Source of the DNA: Planctomycetota bacterium
GTDB taxonomy: Bacteria > Planctomycetota > Phycisphaerae > Phycisphaerales > UBA1924
Length of the DNA stretch: 64,000 nt
Assembly: GCA_023432465.1 (NCBI GenBank)
Contig: JAEYUO010000004.1
Coordinates: 1-64,000, forward strand
Reading direction: 5' to 3'
Numbering within the stretch: position 1 is the first letter of the stretch; each line of letters begins with the position of its first letter. The notes beneath the pieces are model-generated. The model did no database searches, was not told where the DNA came from, and was given only the letters and a program-made list of their open reading frames with translations. The translations under genes and the position numbers were made by a program. Of the stretch, positions 56,490 to 64,000 are shown piece by piece.

Positions 56490-58436
56490 ATGGCCGCACT
56501 TCTCACAGTCCGGGGCATCGCCAAGCACTTTGCCGCCCGCACGCTGTTCACCGGCGTCTCGCTCAGCATCGAGGACGGTGAGCGGCTCGCGCTCATCGGT
56601 CCCAACGGCGCGGGCAAAAGCACGCTCATCAAGATCCTCGCGGGGCTCGAGGAAGTCGATGGCGGAACCATCACCGCCCGCAGGGGACTCCGCGTGGCGT
56701 ATGTCGCTCAGGCCGACGTGTTCCCGAATGGGGCCACGGTGCGCGAATCGGTCATGGCCGAGCTCGAAGCCGCCATGAAGGCCGGCAAGCTGCCGCACCT
56801 CCATGATCATCATGAGCTGGAGCTCGCCGCCGAGCAGACGATCGACCGGGTGGACATGTCCCCGTACATCGACGCCCTGTGTGAGGGGCTGTCCGGAGGG
56901 CAGCGCAAGCGCGTGTCCATCGCCCGCGCGCTCGCCCAGGAGCCCGACCTCATCCTCCTTGATGAACCGACGAATCACCTTGACGTCGAGGGGATCGACT
57001 GGCTGGAGAACACGCTGGCCGCCGGCGACTTTGCTTCCGTTGTGATCACCCACGACCGGGCATTCCTCGAAGGCACCGCCACCCGCATCATCGAGCTCTC
57101 CCGCGCCTATCCGGAGGGCACGTTCACCGTGCAGGGCGGCTACTCGGTGTTCCTGAAGCGCAAAGAAGAGTTCCTCCTTGCCCAGGAGAAGCAGGAGCAG
57201 GCGCTCAGCGCCCAGGTCAAGGAGGACATCCGCTGGCTCTCGCGCGGCGCCAAGGCCCGTCGCACCAAGAGCAAGAGCCGTATCGGCGCGTCCTTCCAGC
57301 GCATGGATGAACTCGCCGAGCTCAAGACCCGCAACGCGCCTGCAAAGGCCGCGCAGATCGACTTCCGCTCGACCGATCGCCAGACGCACAAGCTTCTGGT
57401 CGGCCGCGGCCTCTGCAAGACGCTCGGCGGCAAGAAGCTGTTTGAGAACCTCGACATCCTGCTCTCGCCCGGCGACAAGCTCGGCCTCATGGGCCCCAAC
57501 GGAGCGGGCAAGAGCACGCTCATCAAACTGCTCACCGGCGAGATGGAGAGCGATCCGCCCACACCGCAGATGCTGCGTGATGAAGCCGAGATCGAGGGCT
57601 CCCTCCCCCCCGGCACCCCCGCGCTGGGCACGATCCGCCGCGCCGAGAAGCTCCGCGTCGTCCTGTTCAGCCAGCACCGCTCCGAGCTCGACCCCTACGC
57701 CACGCTCGGCGAGACCTTGGCACCGACCGACAGCGTCATCTATCGCGGCCGCGTGCTGCATGTCGCGACGTGGGCGGGCATGTTCCTGTTCGGCAAGGAC
57801 CAGCTCCGCACCGAGATCCAGACCCTTTCCGGCGGCGAGCAGGCCCGCGTGCACATCGCAAGACTCATGCTCGAACCTGCTGATGTCCTTATCCTCGACG
57901 AGCCCACCAACGATCTCGACCTCGCCTCGCTCGATGTGCTCGAGGAAAGCCTCGAAGAGTTCCCCGGTGCTGTCGTCCTCGTGACGCACGATCGAGCCAT
58001 GCTCGATCGCCTCGCCACCCGTGTTCTCGCGCTTGATGGCAAGGGCGGCGGACGCTACTACGCCGACTACCAGCAGTGGGAGCGCCTGCACAAGGCCGAC
58101 GCCAAGGCCGATGCCGTCGCGGCCGCCCGGCAAGGCGAATCAGCGCAGGCCGTGGCCGTCCCTTCAGTTGGGGCCGTCTCATCCGCCCGTGCCTCCGCTG
58201 CCACGACAGCACCAAAGAAGCGACTCGGTTTCAAGGAGCAGCAGGAACTTGCGGGCATGGAAGCCGCGATCGAGAGAACGGAGAGCGAACTGCGCTCCGC
58301 CGAAGCCGCCCTCAACGACCCCGCTGTTCTCAACGACCATCGCAAGATGGCCCAGGCGAGCCAGCGGCTAGCCGATGCCCAGGCCCGACTTGCGACCCTG
58401 TTTGCCCGTTGGGAAGAGCTCGAAGCCCGCGCGTAG
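56490..58436 (+). CDS. ABC-F family ATPase (Uup-like)
   Basis: 648 residues, two ABC domains in one chain and no membrane segments. First domain: Walker A LIGPNGAGKSTLIKILAGL (residues about 36-54), signature CEGLSGGQRKRVSIARAL, Walker B PDLILLDEPTNHLDVEGIDW. The P-site interaction linker includes DIRWLSRGAKARRTKSKSRI. Second domain: LMGPNGAGKSTLIKLLTGEM, TLSGGEQARVHIARLM, VLILDEPTNDLDLASLDVL. The C-terminal 100 residues form an Ala/Glu-rich coiled-coil (QELAGMEAAIERTESELRSA), as in Uup. ABC-F proteins act on the ribosome, and Uup also on branched DNA. The second domain carries an extra segment around DEAEIEGSLPPGTPALGTIR. Divergent from the Cys-rich gene. Confidence 0.92.
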   Translation: MAALLTVRGIAKHFAARTLFTGVSLSIEDGERLALIGPNGAGKSTLIKILAGLEEVDGGTITARRGLRVAYVAQADVFPNGATVRESVMAELEAAMKAGKLPHLHDHHELELAAEQTIDRVDMSPYIDALCEGLSGGQRKRVSIARALAQEPDLILLDEPTNHLDVEGIDWLENTLAAGDFASVVITHDRAFLEGTATRIIELSRAYPEGTFTVQGGYSVFLKRKEEFLLAQEKQEQALSAQVKEDIRWLSRGAKARRTKSKSRIGASFQRMDELAELKTRNAPAKAAQIDFRSTDRQTHKLLVGRGLCKTLGGKKLFENLDILLSPGDKLGLMGPNGAGKSTLIKLLTGEMESDPPTPQMLRDEAEIEGSLPPGTPALGTIRRAEKLRVVLFSQHRSELDPYATLGETLAPTDSVIYRGRVLHVATWAGMFLFGKDQLRTEIQTLSGGEQARVHIARLMLEPADVLILDEPTNDLDLASLDVLEESLEEFPGAVVLVTHDRAMLDRLATRVLALDGKGGGRYYADYQQWERLHKADAKADAVAAARQGESAQAVAVPSVGAVSSARASAATTAPKKRLGFKEQQELAGMEAAIERTESELRSAEAALNDPAVLNDHRKMAQASQRLADAQARLATLFARWEELEARA

Positions 58437-58666
58437 CCGAACGGCACGCCCTTCGCCCGTCGAGCAGTCCCCCCGCAATGCACGGGGTGCGCGTTCTTTC
58501 GTGCATGCTGCAAGGTTTCCTTCCCCCGCGGGAACTCTCCTGAGACAGCGCGTCCTCCACTTCTCAACTTCGAGTGGGTGGAGAGAGCGACACCCGTCTG
58601 AGAGATCCGGCGTGCCCGGTCCGCGGGCACACCGAGAACAGCCCCCGCCGTTCAAGGAGAGAGACC

Positions 58667-59719
58667 ATGGAGACTTCGCGCGCCCACCGTTCGATCCCGA
58701 CCCCCACCTCCGCGTGCGCTCGCCGCGCGCGTCTCGCCTGCTGCGCCGCCCCCGCCGCCGCGATTCTTCTGGCGCTCACGTCACCCGCCGCGGCCCACCT
58801 CGGCTCGATCCGTCCCGCCGATGGCTACCTCATCGCCGGTGTCGGGCCCTTCCCGGCCGATTGGGTCGATGTCACGTACTACAACGCCGGAGCCTTTGGC
58901 GCCAACGCCGGCGGTGGCTCGGTCTCGCTCATCGTGCCCGATAGCGGAAACTGGAGCCTCCTGAGCCAGGTCGGTGCATTCTTCCCCTCTTCCGCGGCTC
59001 GCAATGCCGCCGTCGGCAGCGCACCACCTTATCCAGGTGTCATTCCCCCCGGCACGCTCCCGGTGTACATGGTCGGCAACCACTTCCCCGGTCGCGGCGG
59101 AGACGGCTCGAACCTGGCCTTCCGAAACGACACCCCGCTGGGCACTGGTACCGCAAAGTACCGCTACCAGCTCGACACCTTCGATACGGGCGGTCCAGTG
59201 CCGTCCTCTGTCACCGCGGGGACGGTCTCGATGCAGATGTACTTCTGCCCCAACCCCGGCGATACGCCCAACCCTGGTACGCCGCGTCAGGACAAGTTCA
59301 CCCTCAGCCTGCTCGATGCCGTCGGAAACGTCGGTCTGCAGTGGGGGTATGCCCGAGACAACGAGGTCACCTGGCGAGACAGCGCTAGCAGCAACTGGAA
59401 CTACACCGGCATCTTCGCCGACGCAACGGACTGGGACGGGATCAAGATCGATATCGACCTCGACAACGACACCTTCCAGCTCGACTACTACATCGTCTCA
59501 ACGAACACCTGGCAGACCCTCGCCCCGGCGGGCACCGCGCTGGGTGCATCGATGTCCAACTTCACCACCCTTGACTGGGAGCTGGTCGACGGTCTGTTCA
59601 GCGGCACAGGCGGGAAGAACTACTTCGACGACTTCACGTTCAACATTCCCGCTCCCTCTTCCGGTGCCCTCGCGGTCCTCGGGCTCGCCTTCGCCGCCCG
59701 CCGCCGCCGGCAGAACTAA
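58667..59719 (+). CDS. Exported protein with PEP-CTERM-like sorting tail
   Basis: 350 residues from the ATG at 58667, with AAGGAGAGA upstream. Signal segment LACCAAPAAAILLALTSPAA, cleavage near AHA-type site. The mature part is Gly/Asn/Thr-rich beta sequence (GYLIAGVGPFPADWVDVTYY; YFCPNPGDTPNPGTPRQDKF; KIDIDLDNDTFQLDYYIVST). The C-terminus IPAPSSGALAVLGLAFAARR followed by RRQN is a PEP-CTERM-like exosortase signal: Pro-rich motif, hydrophobic helix, Arg cluster. It is expected to be processed at the envelope. Function unknown. A 19-base inverted repeat (58612-58630) lies in its leader and a terminator follows. Confidence 0.82.
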   Translation: METSRAHRSIPTPTSACARRARLACCAAPAAAILLALTSPAAAHLGSIRPADGYLIAGVGPFPADWVDVTYYNAGAFGANAGGGSVSLIVPDSGNWSLLSQVGAFFPSSAARNAAVGSAPPYPGVIPPGTLPVYMVGNHFPGRGGDGSNLAFRNDTPLGTGTAKYRYQLDTFDTGGPVPSSVTAGTVSMQMYFCPNPGDTPNPGTPRQDKFTLSLLDAVGNVGLQWGYARDNEVTWRDSASSNWNYTGIFADATDWDGIKIDIDLDNDTFQLDYYIVSTNTWQTLAPAGTALGASMSNFTTLDWELVDGLFSGTGGKNYFDDFTFNIPAPSSGALAVLGLAFAARRRRQN

Positions 59720-59767
59720 CCCGCCCCACCCTTCGCGGGCAGCTACCTGCAACCCGACACGCCAAAG

Positions 59768-59804
59768 CACGCCGCGGGACCACACGCCTCGCGGCGTGTT
59801 TGTT
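59768..59804 (+). terminator. Rho-independent terminator after the PEP-CTERM-like gene
   Basis: CACGCCGCG (59768-59776) pairs perfectly with CGCGGCGTG (59790-59798) and runs into TTTGTT. Confidence 0.8.
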
Positions 59805-59832
59805 GGCCCATCCAAAAACCCCCCTCAGCCAA

Positions 59833-59857
59833 TGCGGGCGACAGGAATCGAACCTGC
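59833..59857 (-). tRNA. tRNA 3'-end fragment (T arm and 3' acceptor strand only), possible attachment site
   Basis: On the minus strand, GCAGG-TTCGATT-CCTGT is a fully paired T arm, with one G-U. It is followed by CGCCCGC and a discriminator A, then, after a short spacer, a GGGGGGTTTTT run. The 5' strand GCGGGCG that should pair with the acceptor is not found within the next 120 bases upstream, and no anticodon arm can be built. It is therefore a 3' fragment. The acceptor sequence is like many bacterial tRNA-Gly, but identity is not certain. Confidence 0.6.
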
Positions 59858-59985
59858 CTAACCCTGCGCGCAAGTACGTGAAACGCAAAGCCTTATGGGG
59901 ACCCTGTTCAAGGTAGTGCCACCCTGGGTGCCAACGACGGGACATGCCGAGTCACCGTGGGACAGTTCGTGCCGGACGAGCAGGT

Positions 59986-61050
59986 TTACCGCCGTCGTCG
60001 ACGCATCGACGCCATTCGAGCGATCACCAACAGCCCGACGCCTCCGGGCGCGGGGATGCTGTAGACGCGAATCCCCAGGGGAGTCGAGACGGCGAGTTGC
60101 TGCCCGTCGTCGCTGATCGACATGTAACCCTCACCGAAGGCGAGAGAAACGATCATGTTCTCACCGACCGGGAACGTCGACACCACGGACCAATCCGAGG
60201 TTCGATACTCGACGATCTGATCGGTCAGCCGATTCGTCAGATAGAGCACATCGCGTAGTGGATCAAACACGTACCCCGTGCTGGCTGGCAGAGTTGCAAC
60301 AATGCCGAATGCCGAGTCATAGATCCTCGTCCCGGCTATCGAGTGCCCCAGCGCGAACAGCGCTCCATCGCGACTCACCGCGAGCGGCGCGTTCCCCAAG
60401 AAGTCGTTTGATTGACCAATAGCGGAAAACACATCCGTTGAGGTATCGTAATTCCACAGGTTCCCTGGGGTGGTTTCGGCTTCAGCCAGCACCATCCGCG
60501 ACCGGTCTGCCGATCGGTAAAGCCGCGAGCGATTACGAATCCAGTTCACCCCTTGTCTAACGGTGAGCGTGTTGTTGGCGACATCAATCTGCCTGCGGAC
60601 GGTATTGCCTGATCCTGCAAATGAGGATGTAATGAACCCTGTGGCGTTCGAGACGATCGCGACATCCCACGAGTGGGTCTCCTGTGGGTACTGAGGTGTG
60701 TACATCAAGCTCGAAACTGTGCCTGTCGCAAAGTCCAGCCGCCGCAGCACTCCCTGACCGCCGATCATGACTCGATCGGTGACGAAGGCGGTGGTTCCGT
60801 CGGGCGTGAGATCGATTCCGTTAAGAGAAACACCCACGGGGATCGGATCAAGCAGCGATCCGGTGACCACACTGAATCTCTGCAAGCCTCCGCCAGAGCC
60901 TGTGAAGTACAGCGTACTCCCGTCTGGGCTGAACACGTGGTCGCGGCGGGTTGCATCCGGAATGAGCGTGCCTTGACCGCACACTCTGTACGTGAAGGCC
61001 AACAGACCCACCACCGCGACCGTCTTCGTCCACCACGCGCGCGCAACCAT
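59986..61050 (-). CDS. Exported beta-propeller-like protein with PEP-CTERM-like tail
   Basis: 354 residues from the ATG at 61050, preceded by AGAGAGGG; a GTG at 61074 would add eight residues. Signal segment TVAVVGLLAFTYRVCGQG. The mature part is made of repeated four-stranded units of the kind in YVTN/WD-like propellers (DHVFSPDGSTLYFTGSGGGL, GIDLTPDGTTAFVTDRVMIG, LAVSRDGALFALGHSIAGTR, VFDPLRDVLYLTNRLTDQIV, MSISDDGQQLAVSTPLGIRV). The end SIPAPGGVGLLVIARMASMR with RRRR is a PEP-CTERM-like sorting tail. It lies in the stretch to the right of the tRNA fragment. Function unknown. Confidence 0.8.
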   Translation of the reverse strand: MVARAWWTKTVAVVGLLAFTYRVCGQGTLIPDATRRDHVFSPDGSTLYFTGSGGGLQRFSVVTGSLLDPIPVGVSLNGIDLTPDGTTAFVTDRVMIGGQGVLRRLDFATGTVSSLMYTPQYPQETHSWDVAIVSNATGFITSSFAGSGNTVRRQIDVANNTLTVRQGVNWIRNRSRLYRSADRSRMVLAEAETTPGNLWNYDTSTDVFSAIGQSNDFLGNAPLAVSRDGALFALGHSIAGTRIYDSAFGIVATLPASTGYVFDPLRDVLYLTNRLTDQIVEYRTSDWSVVSTFPVGENMIVSLAFGEGYMSISDDGQQLAVSTPLGIRVYSIPAPGGVGLLVIARMASMRRRRR

Positions 61051-61331
61051 GCAGTCCCTCTCTCTGCCAGCCACCTCCCAGTGGTTGGCTCTCTGGTTCC
61101 CCGTGCCGAGAGCCTACCGGCCGGTTCTCGCGGCAACAAGCAATTTTGGGACAAGTAACTGGGTGATCAGCACTTCGACGCACTGCCGCCCGCAGTCCGG
61201 GCCGGGTTCGAGGCGATGGAGGACGCATCGGATGTCCGATAGGCTGGCGGCACGGCGCTTTCCCCTTGTGCTCGGCCGCCGATGCGATATGCTGGCGAGC
61301 GGCGCGGCTTTGCCGTGCCGGGAGAGAGAGA

Positions 61332-62888
61332 TTGATACGGAAACCACTCTGGTTGGGCTGTCTTATCGCGTGCGCGAGGGTTCTGGTCCCGGCGTCATCT
61401 GCGCATGCCCAAGGTGCATTCGATGTTGAGACCGTCCTACTCAGCGGGTCACCGGCACCGGGAACACCGCCCGGAGTGGTTTTTGGAAGTATCGGGACGG
61501 TGTGTATCGACAACTCTGGCCGCATGGTCTTCGGCACCTCGACTTCCGCATTTGGCACCGAACCCATCCGCCAGCGACTCTACATGATGTCGGAGGGCTC
61601 GCTCGGACTGCTTGCCTCTTCGGGGGACCTGATCGCGAATCATCCTTCGTTTCGTTACGCGAGCTTTGAGCGTCCCACAATCAACGACGACGGAACGCTG
61701 GCGTTCGTCAGTGAAACCACCACGCCTGCTCAGACCGCCGTTGTGACGGGACAGCCCGGGGCTTTCCAGTTGACCGCCCTGCGCGGTCCTGACCCGAACC
61801 CTGTCCCGGGCTACCCCAGCGGGCTTGGTTTGATCGCCCGTCCAGCCCCCCTCTCGAACGCTGGAGCCGTTGCCTTTACAGAGGGAGGAGTCAGTCGATC
61901 GGTTTGGTTCGGTGCGCCCGGCGCGCTTCAGAGAGTCTTTGGCGACAGTGACCCGATTCCGGGTCAATCGGCAACGGCATCGAGCGTGGCAGGGGCCGGG
62001 GTGTACGGCAACACCGGCGTGCTGATCAGGGGGCTGGTGGGCAGCCAATCAGGAGCCCCGAGGTTTGCCGCGCTGGCGACTCCTCAGGGCCTAACCGTGC
62101 TGGCCGGGCCGGGACTCCCCGCCCCCGGAACCACGGGCGTGTTCACCGCCGCCGGAAACCCTGCGACCTGCAGTTCAAGTGCAATCGCCTTCAGTGCGAG
62201 CTATGTGGAGGGCGGCATCCCGCGTTCAGGCGTGTGGCTTGGAACTCCGGGCAACTTCTCCTTACTTGCACGCAGCGGCGATGCAGCACCGGGAATGACG
62301 GGATTCTCGCTCACTTCGTTCGTCACACCGACGCTGACCGAAAGCGGCAGAGGATTCCTGCGAGCAAGCGCCAGCGATGGTTCGACAACTTCCTTCGGCG
62401 TGTGGGATATTCAAGAAGATGAGTTGCAGCTCGCGTTCCGAGGAGGCAGCCAGATCGAGAACCTACCGACGGGCAACACCCTGCACTCGGTCAATGCTGA
62501 TGGTGCCATTGCGGTCAACGAAGCCGGACAGATGGAGTTTCTTGGCACTGTTAGGACCGGCCCTACAACCCAGCAGTTTGGGCTCTTGGCATACGACCCT
62601 TCGCTCGGCCTGATGTCTGTGGCAAGGATCGGTGAGACCTTTCAGGTCGGACCGGGAGACACACGCACGATCTCGGCAATTCACACGCTGCTACCAGATG
62701 TGCTCGGTGCCGGGTTGGGTGGGGACGACGGACTGGGCCGGTATCTCACAGACGATGGCCGTCTGGTGTTTACGTTAGACTTCGCCGACCAGTCCAGTGG
62801 CATATTCAGCACGATCATTCCCGCACCGTCCTCCGCGGTCGCGGGGTGCGTCTGGGGCTTGCTCGCATGGCGTCGCACGCGGAAGTGA
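61332..62888 (+). CDS. Large exported protein with repeated Gly-rich units and PEP-CTERM-like tail
   Basis: 518 residues from TTG at 61332, chosen because GGAGAGAGAG stands right before it and a signal segment follows (KPLWLGCLIACARVLVPASS, then AHAQ). The mature protein repeats a pattern such as VLLSGSPAPGTPPGVVFGSI, VFGDSDPIPGQSATASSVAG, VLAGPGLPAPGTTGVFTAAG, LLARSGDAAPGMTGFSLTSF, which reads as a beta-solenoid or propeller of about 70-residue units with a G-D/P-x-x-P-G turn. I recall this layout in planctomycete exported proteins of unknown role. The C-terminus IPAPSSAVAGCVWGLLAWRR with TRK is a PEP-CTERM-like tail. Divergent from the propeller gene. Confidence 0.8.
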   Translation: MIRKPLWLGCLIACARVLVPASSAHAQGAFDVETVLLSGSPAPGTPPGVVFGSIGTVCIDNSGRMVFGTSTSAFGTEPIRQRLYMMSEGSLGLLASSGDLIANHPSFRYASFERPTINDDGTLAFVSETTTPAQTAVVTGQPGAFQLTALRGPDPNPVPGYPSGLGLIARPAPLSNAGAVAFTEGGVSRSVWFGAPGALQRVFGDSDPIPGQSATASSVAGAGVYGNTGVLIRGLVGSQSGAPRFAALATPQGLTVLAGPGLPAPGTTGVFTAAGNPATCSSSAIAFSASYVEGGIPRSGVWLGTPGNFSLLARSGDAAPGMTGFSLTSFVTPTLTESGRGFLRASASDGSTTSFGVWDIQEDELQLAFRGGSQIENLPTGNTLHSVNADGAIAVNEAGQMEFLGTVRTGPTTQQFGLLAYDPSLGLMSVARIGETFQVGPGDTRTISAIHTLLPDVLGAGLGGDDGLGRYLTDDGRLVFTLDFADQSSGIFSTIIPAPSSAVAGCVWGLLAWRRTRK

Positions 62889-63053
62889 ACGCATGACGGA
62901 GCGCAGTCAGCTGCGGCAGCCAGCACGGTTGGCCCCGCCTGAACGACGCCGACTTCCGCGCCCGCCAGTTGGGCAAAACGCCGTACTCCATGGACCCAGT
63001 GGCAGGCACGGAGAACGGCAGCCCTTCTCAGATCGCGAGTGACAGGAACTTGC

Positions 63054-63416
63054 ATGACCGTCTTCCTCAACAACTCCCGCCGCCGCGACCACGTCAAGAT
63101 TTACAACAGCGTTGATGCGTTCTTCGATCTGGCGACCGAAGGCATGCAGGCCACAAAGGCCGTGGGGCTGGAGCCCGGCACGGAGTGCGTCGTGGCCACC
63201 CCGGTGGGCGACTACGAGATCCGGTTCACGTGGTTCGCCTTCTCGCACGAAGCGACCATGCCCGACGACCTCGGGGAACAGTGCCGGGTCTTCTTCGGAA
63301 AGCGGCTGAGGTCCGAGACGATGCCCAAGTCCAAGGCGGTCATCACGGAGCCCTACGACGTGTTCTTCACCGGGGCCGGTGGGTTCAAACGGCTGTCGGT
63401 GATCCCCGCTGAGTGA
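63054..63416 (+). CDS. Small soluble protein of unknown function
   Basis: 120 residues from the ATG at 63054 with AGGAA upstream; a GTG at 63039 would add five residues. The sequence looks folded: HVKIYNSVDAFFDLATEGMQ, then GTECVVATPVGDYEIRFTWF and SEATMPDD-like acidic loop, then VITEPYDVFFTGAGGFKRLS. No signal peptide, no membrane segment, no motif I recognise. It is ten bases ahead of the frameshifted gene and probably co-transcribed. Position right of the tRNA fragment and unknown family suggest accessory origin. Confidence 0.65.
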   Translation: MTVFLNNSRRRDHVKIYNSVDAFFDLATEGMQATKAVGLEPGTECVVATPVGDYEIRFTWFAFSHEATMPDDLGEQCRVFFGKRLRSETMPKSKAVITEPYDVFFTGAGGFKRLSVIPAE

Positions 63417-63426
63417 GAGGAAGCGT

Positions 63427-63773
63427 ATGACCTTCCGTGTCACATGCGCCGACCGCGACACCGGGGGTGAGTACACCGTGGACCTCGACGCTCCGACAGG
63501 CGCCAAGCTGTCCGCATGGCGGCCGCCCAAGGCCACCTTGCCTCTACGGCCGAGTCGATCCCGGAACCCACTCCCGGCGATCTCACCGCTCACGGCATCT
63601 TGCGCGCCATCCATGACGAGCAGATGCACACTCGCATAGCTGTTCAGCGCATCGCCAAGTCCCGCTTGATCCGGGCTCCCATCACCACCATCGCGGTCTC
63701 GATCATCGTTGCCATGATCCTGTGGGGCGTGCTCTGCTTCCTGCTGTTCCTGGCGTTCGGGGTCTGCTGGTAG
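63427..63773 (+). pseudogene. Small membrane protein broken by an apparent one-base deletion
   Basis: The frame from the ATG at 63427 begins well (TFRVTCADRDTGGEYTVDLD, then APTGAKLS), then turns into low-complexity Arg/Pro/Ser. A second frame, starting at ATG 63516, continues sensibly (AAAQGHLASTAESIPEPTPG) and ends with a membrane helix (TTIAVSIIVAMILWGVLCFL, LFLAFGVCW). Adding one base near 63514-63515 joins them into a single protein of about 115 residues with the common A-x-x-A-x-x-x-G-H-L pattern at the join. It is either a frameshift mutation, a sequencing error, or programmed frameshifting; I see no slippery run that would favour the last. Confidence 0.6.
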
Positions 63774-64000
63774 GGGCTGGGGATGGCGGCGGCGAGTCCC
63801 GACCGAACGCGCAGACATTAACTTCGACCACCGTTGTCGGTTCAGTCATGAACGAGTGGGAAAGTCCGCCCTCTGCAACATGAGCATAGCGAAAGATGCG
63901 GCGGTTGCGGCTGCACGAGGTCTGTCGTTTCGCGCCGTCTTTCCCATCGCGAAATCCGAAATGCCCCGGATGACAATCGCTCGACGAGCATGTGGCTGAT

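Noticed and set aside
58471..58487. Short hairpin CCCCG-CGGGG after the ABC-F gene
   Set aside because: Only five pairs, a distant T-rich stretch, and no extension of the stem; too weak to call a terminator.
63880..63999. Small ORF of 39 codons at the right edge
   Set aside because: No ribosome site, no recognisable sequence, length within chance expectation. The minus strand is also open for about 50 codons to the edge without support.
1..64000. CRISPR array, rRNA operon, insertion sequence with transposase
   Set aside because: No regularly spaced repeats with unique spacers, no rRNA-like sequence and no transposase-type protein were found in either strand.

Overview
The window is GC-rich, gene-dense bacterial chromosome. 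It most likely comes from a planctomycete of the Phycisphaerae/Phycisphaerales type. The evidence is protein style, not any marker gene: exported proteins with dockerin-like tails built on a repeated DIF-x-FL-x-x-WF pattern (about 1.4 kb and 41.8 kb), PEP-CTERM-like tails ending in short arginine clusters (about 59.7, 60.0 and 62.9 kb), two large porins ending in QLLF, and a secreted protein with a CPIPWDYCC motif. No rRNA and no complete tRNA was found.

Layout. 0-2 kb: the N-terminal part of a DUF5724/DUF4132-type protein running off the left edge, a small partner, and a secreted gene whose dockerin-like tail is cut off by an in-frame TAG. 2.3-6 kb: ilvE, tmk and plsY, with a 466-bp inverted-repeat element between tmk and plsY. 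6-16.6 kb: an AAA ATPase with a SpoIIE-type phosphatase, a methyltransferase, an MtfA-like peptidase, TerC, an SbtA-like bicarbonate permease, a short uvrC and cysS. 16.7-24.9 kb: a CPA2 antiporter, two paralogous porins, and a PhoB/PhoR-like two-component pair. 25-29.3 kb: phoH and pgpH, followed by a small-protein/nucleotidyltransferase pair where ybeY would often be. 29.3-34.9 kb: a dus gene with a large in-frame insertion, a lipoprotein, a BshB-type deacetylase, mgtE and an exported HEYGH metallopeptidase. 35-41.7 kb: a TetR-controlled RND efflux system in which the adaptor is transcribed away from the pump and outer-membrane channel.

41.7-58.4 kb holds the more accessory functions. There is a large secreted serine hydrolase and a tightly overlapping methyltransferase / FAD oxidoreductase / type III polyketide synthase operon, which resembles phenolic-lipid pathways. 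A MoxR-like ATPase and VWA pair follows. Next comes a minus-strand operon of a Cys-rich secreted protein, a membrane-fusion protein, an ABC ATPase, two FtsX-type permeases and a two-repeat exported protein. An ABC-F ATPase closes the region. 58.6-64 kb: PEP-CTERM-like exported proteins and small unknown genes. A tRNA 3'-end fragment at 59.83 kb may mark the left border of an integrated island that continues past the right edge. The last gene appears frameshifted.

The main candidates for something new are the inverted-repeat element (4.3-4.8 kb), the TAG-interrupted tail (1.4-2.05 kb), the type III PKS operon, the Cys-rich/ABC exporter operon, the HhH-less UvrC, and the proposed tRNA-fragment island border. 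Functions are assigned from motifs remembered for the families; no database search was possible.
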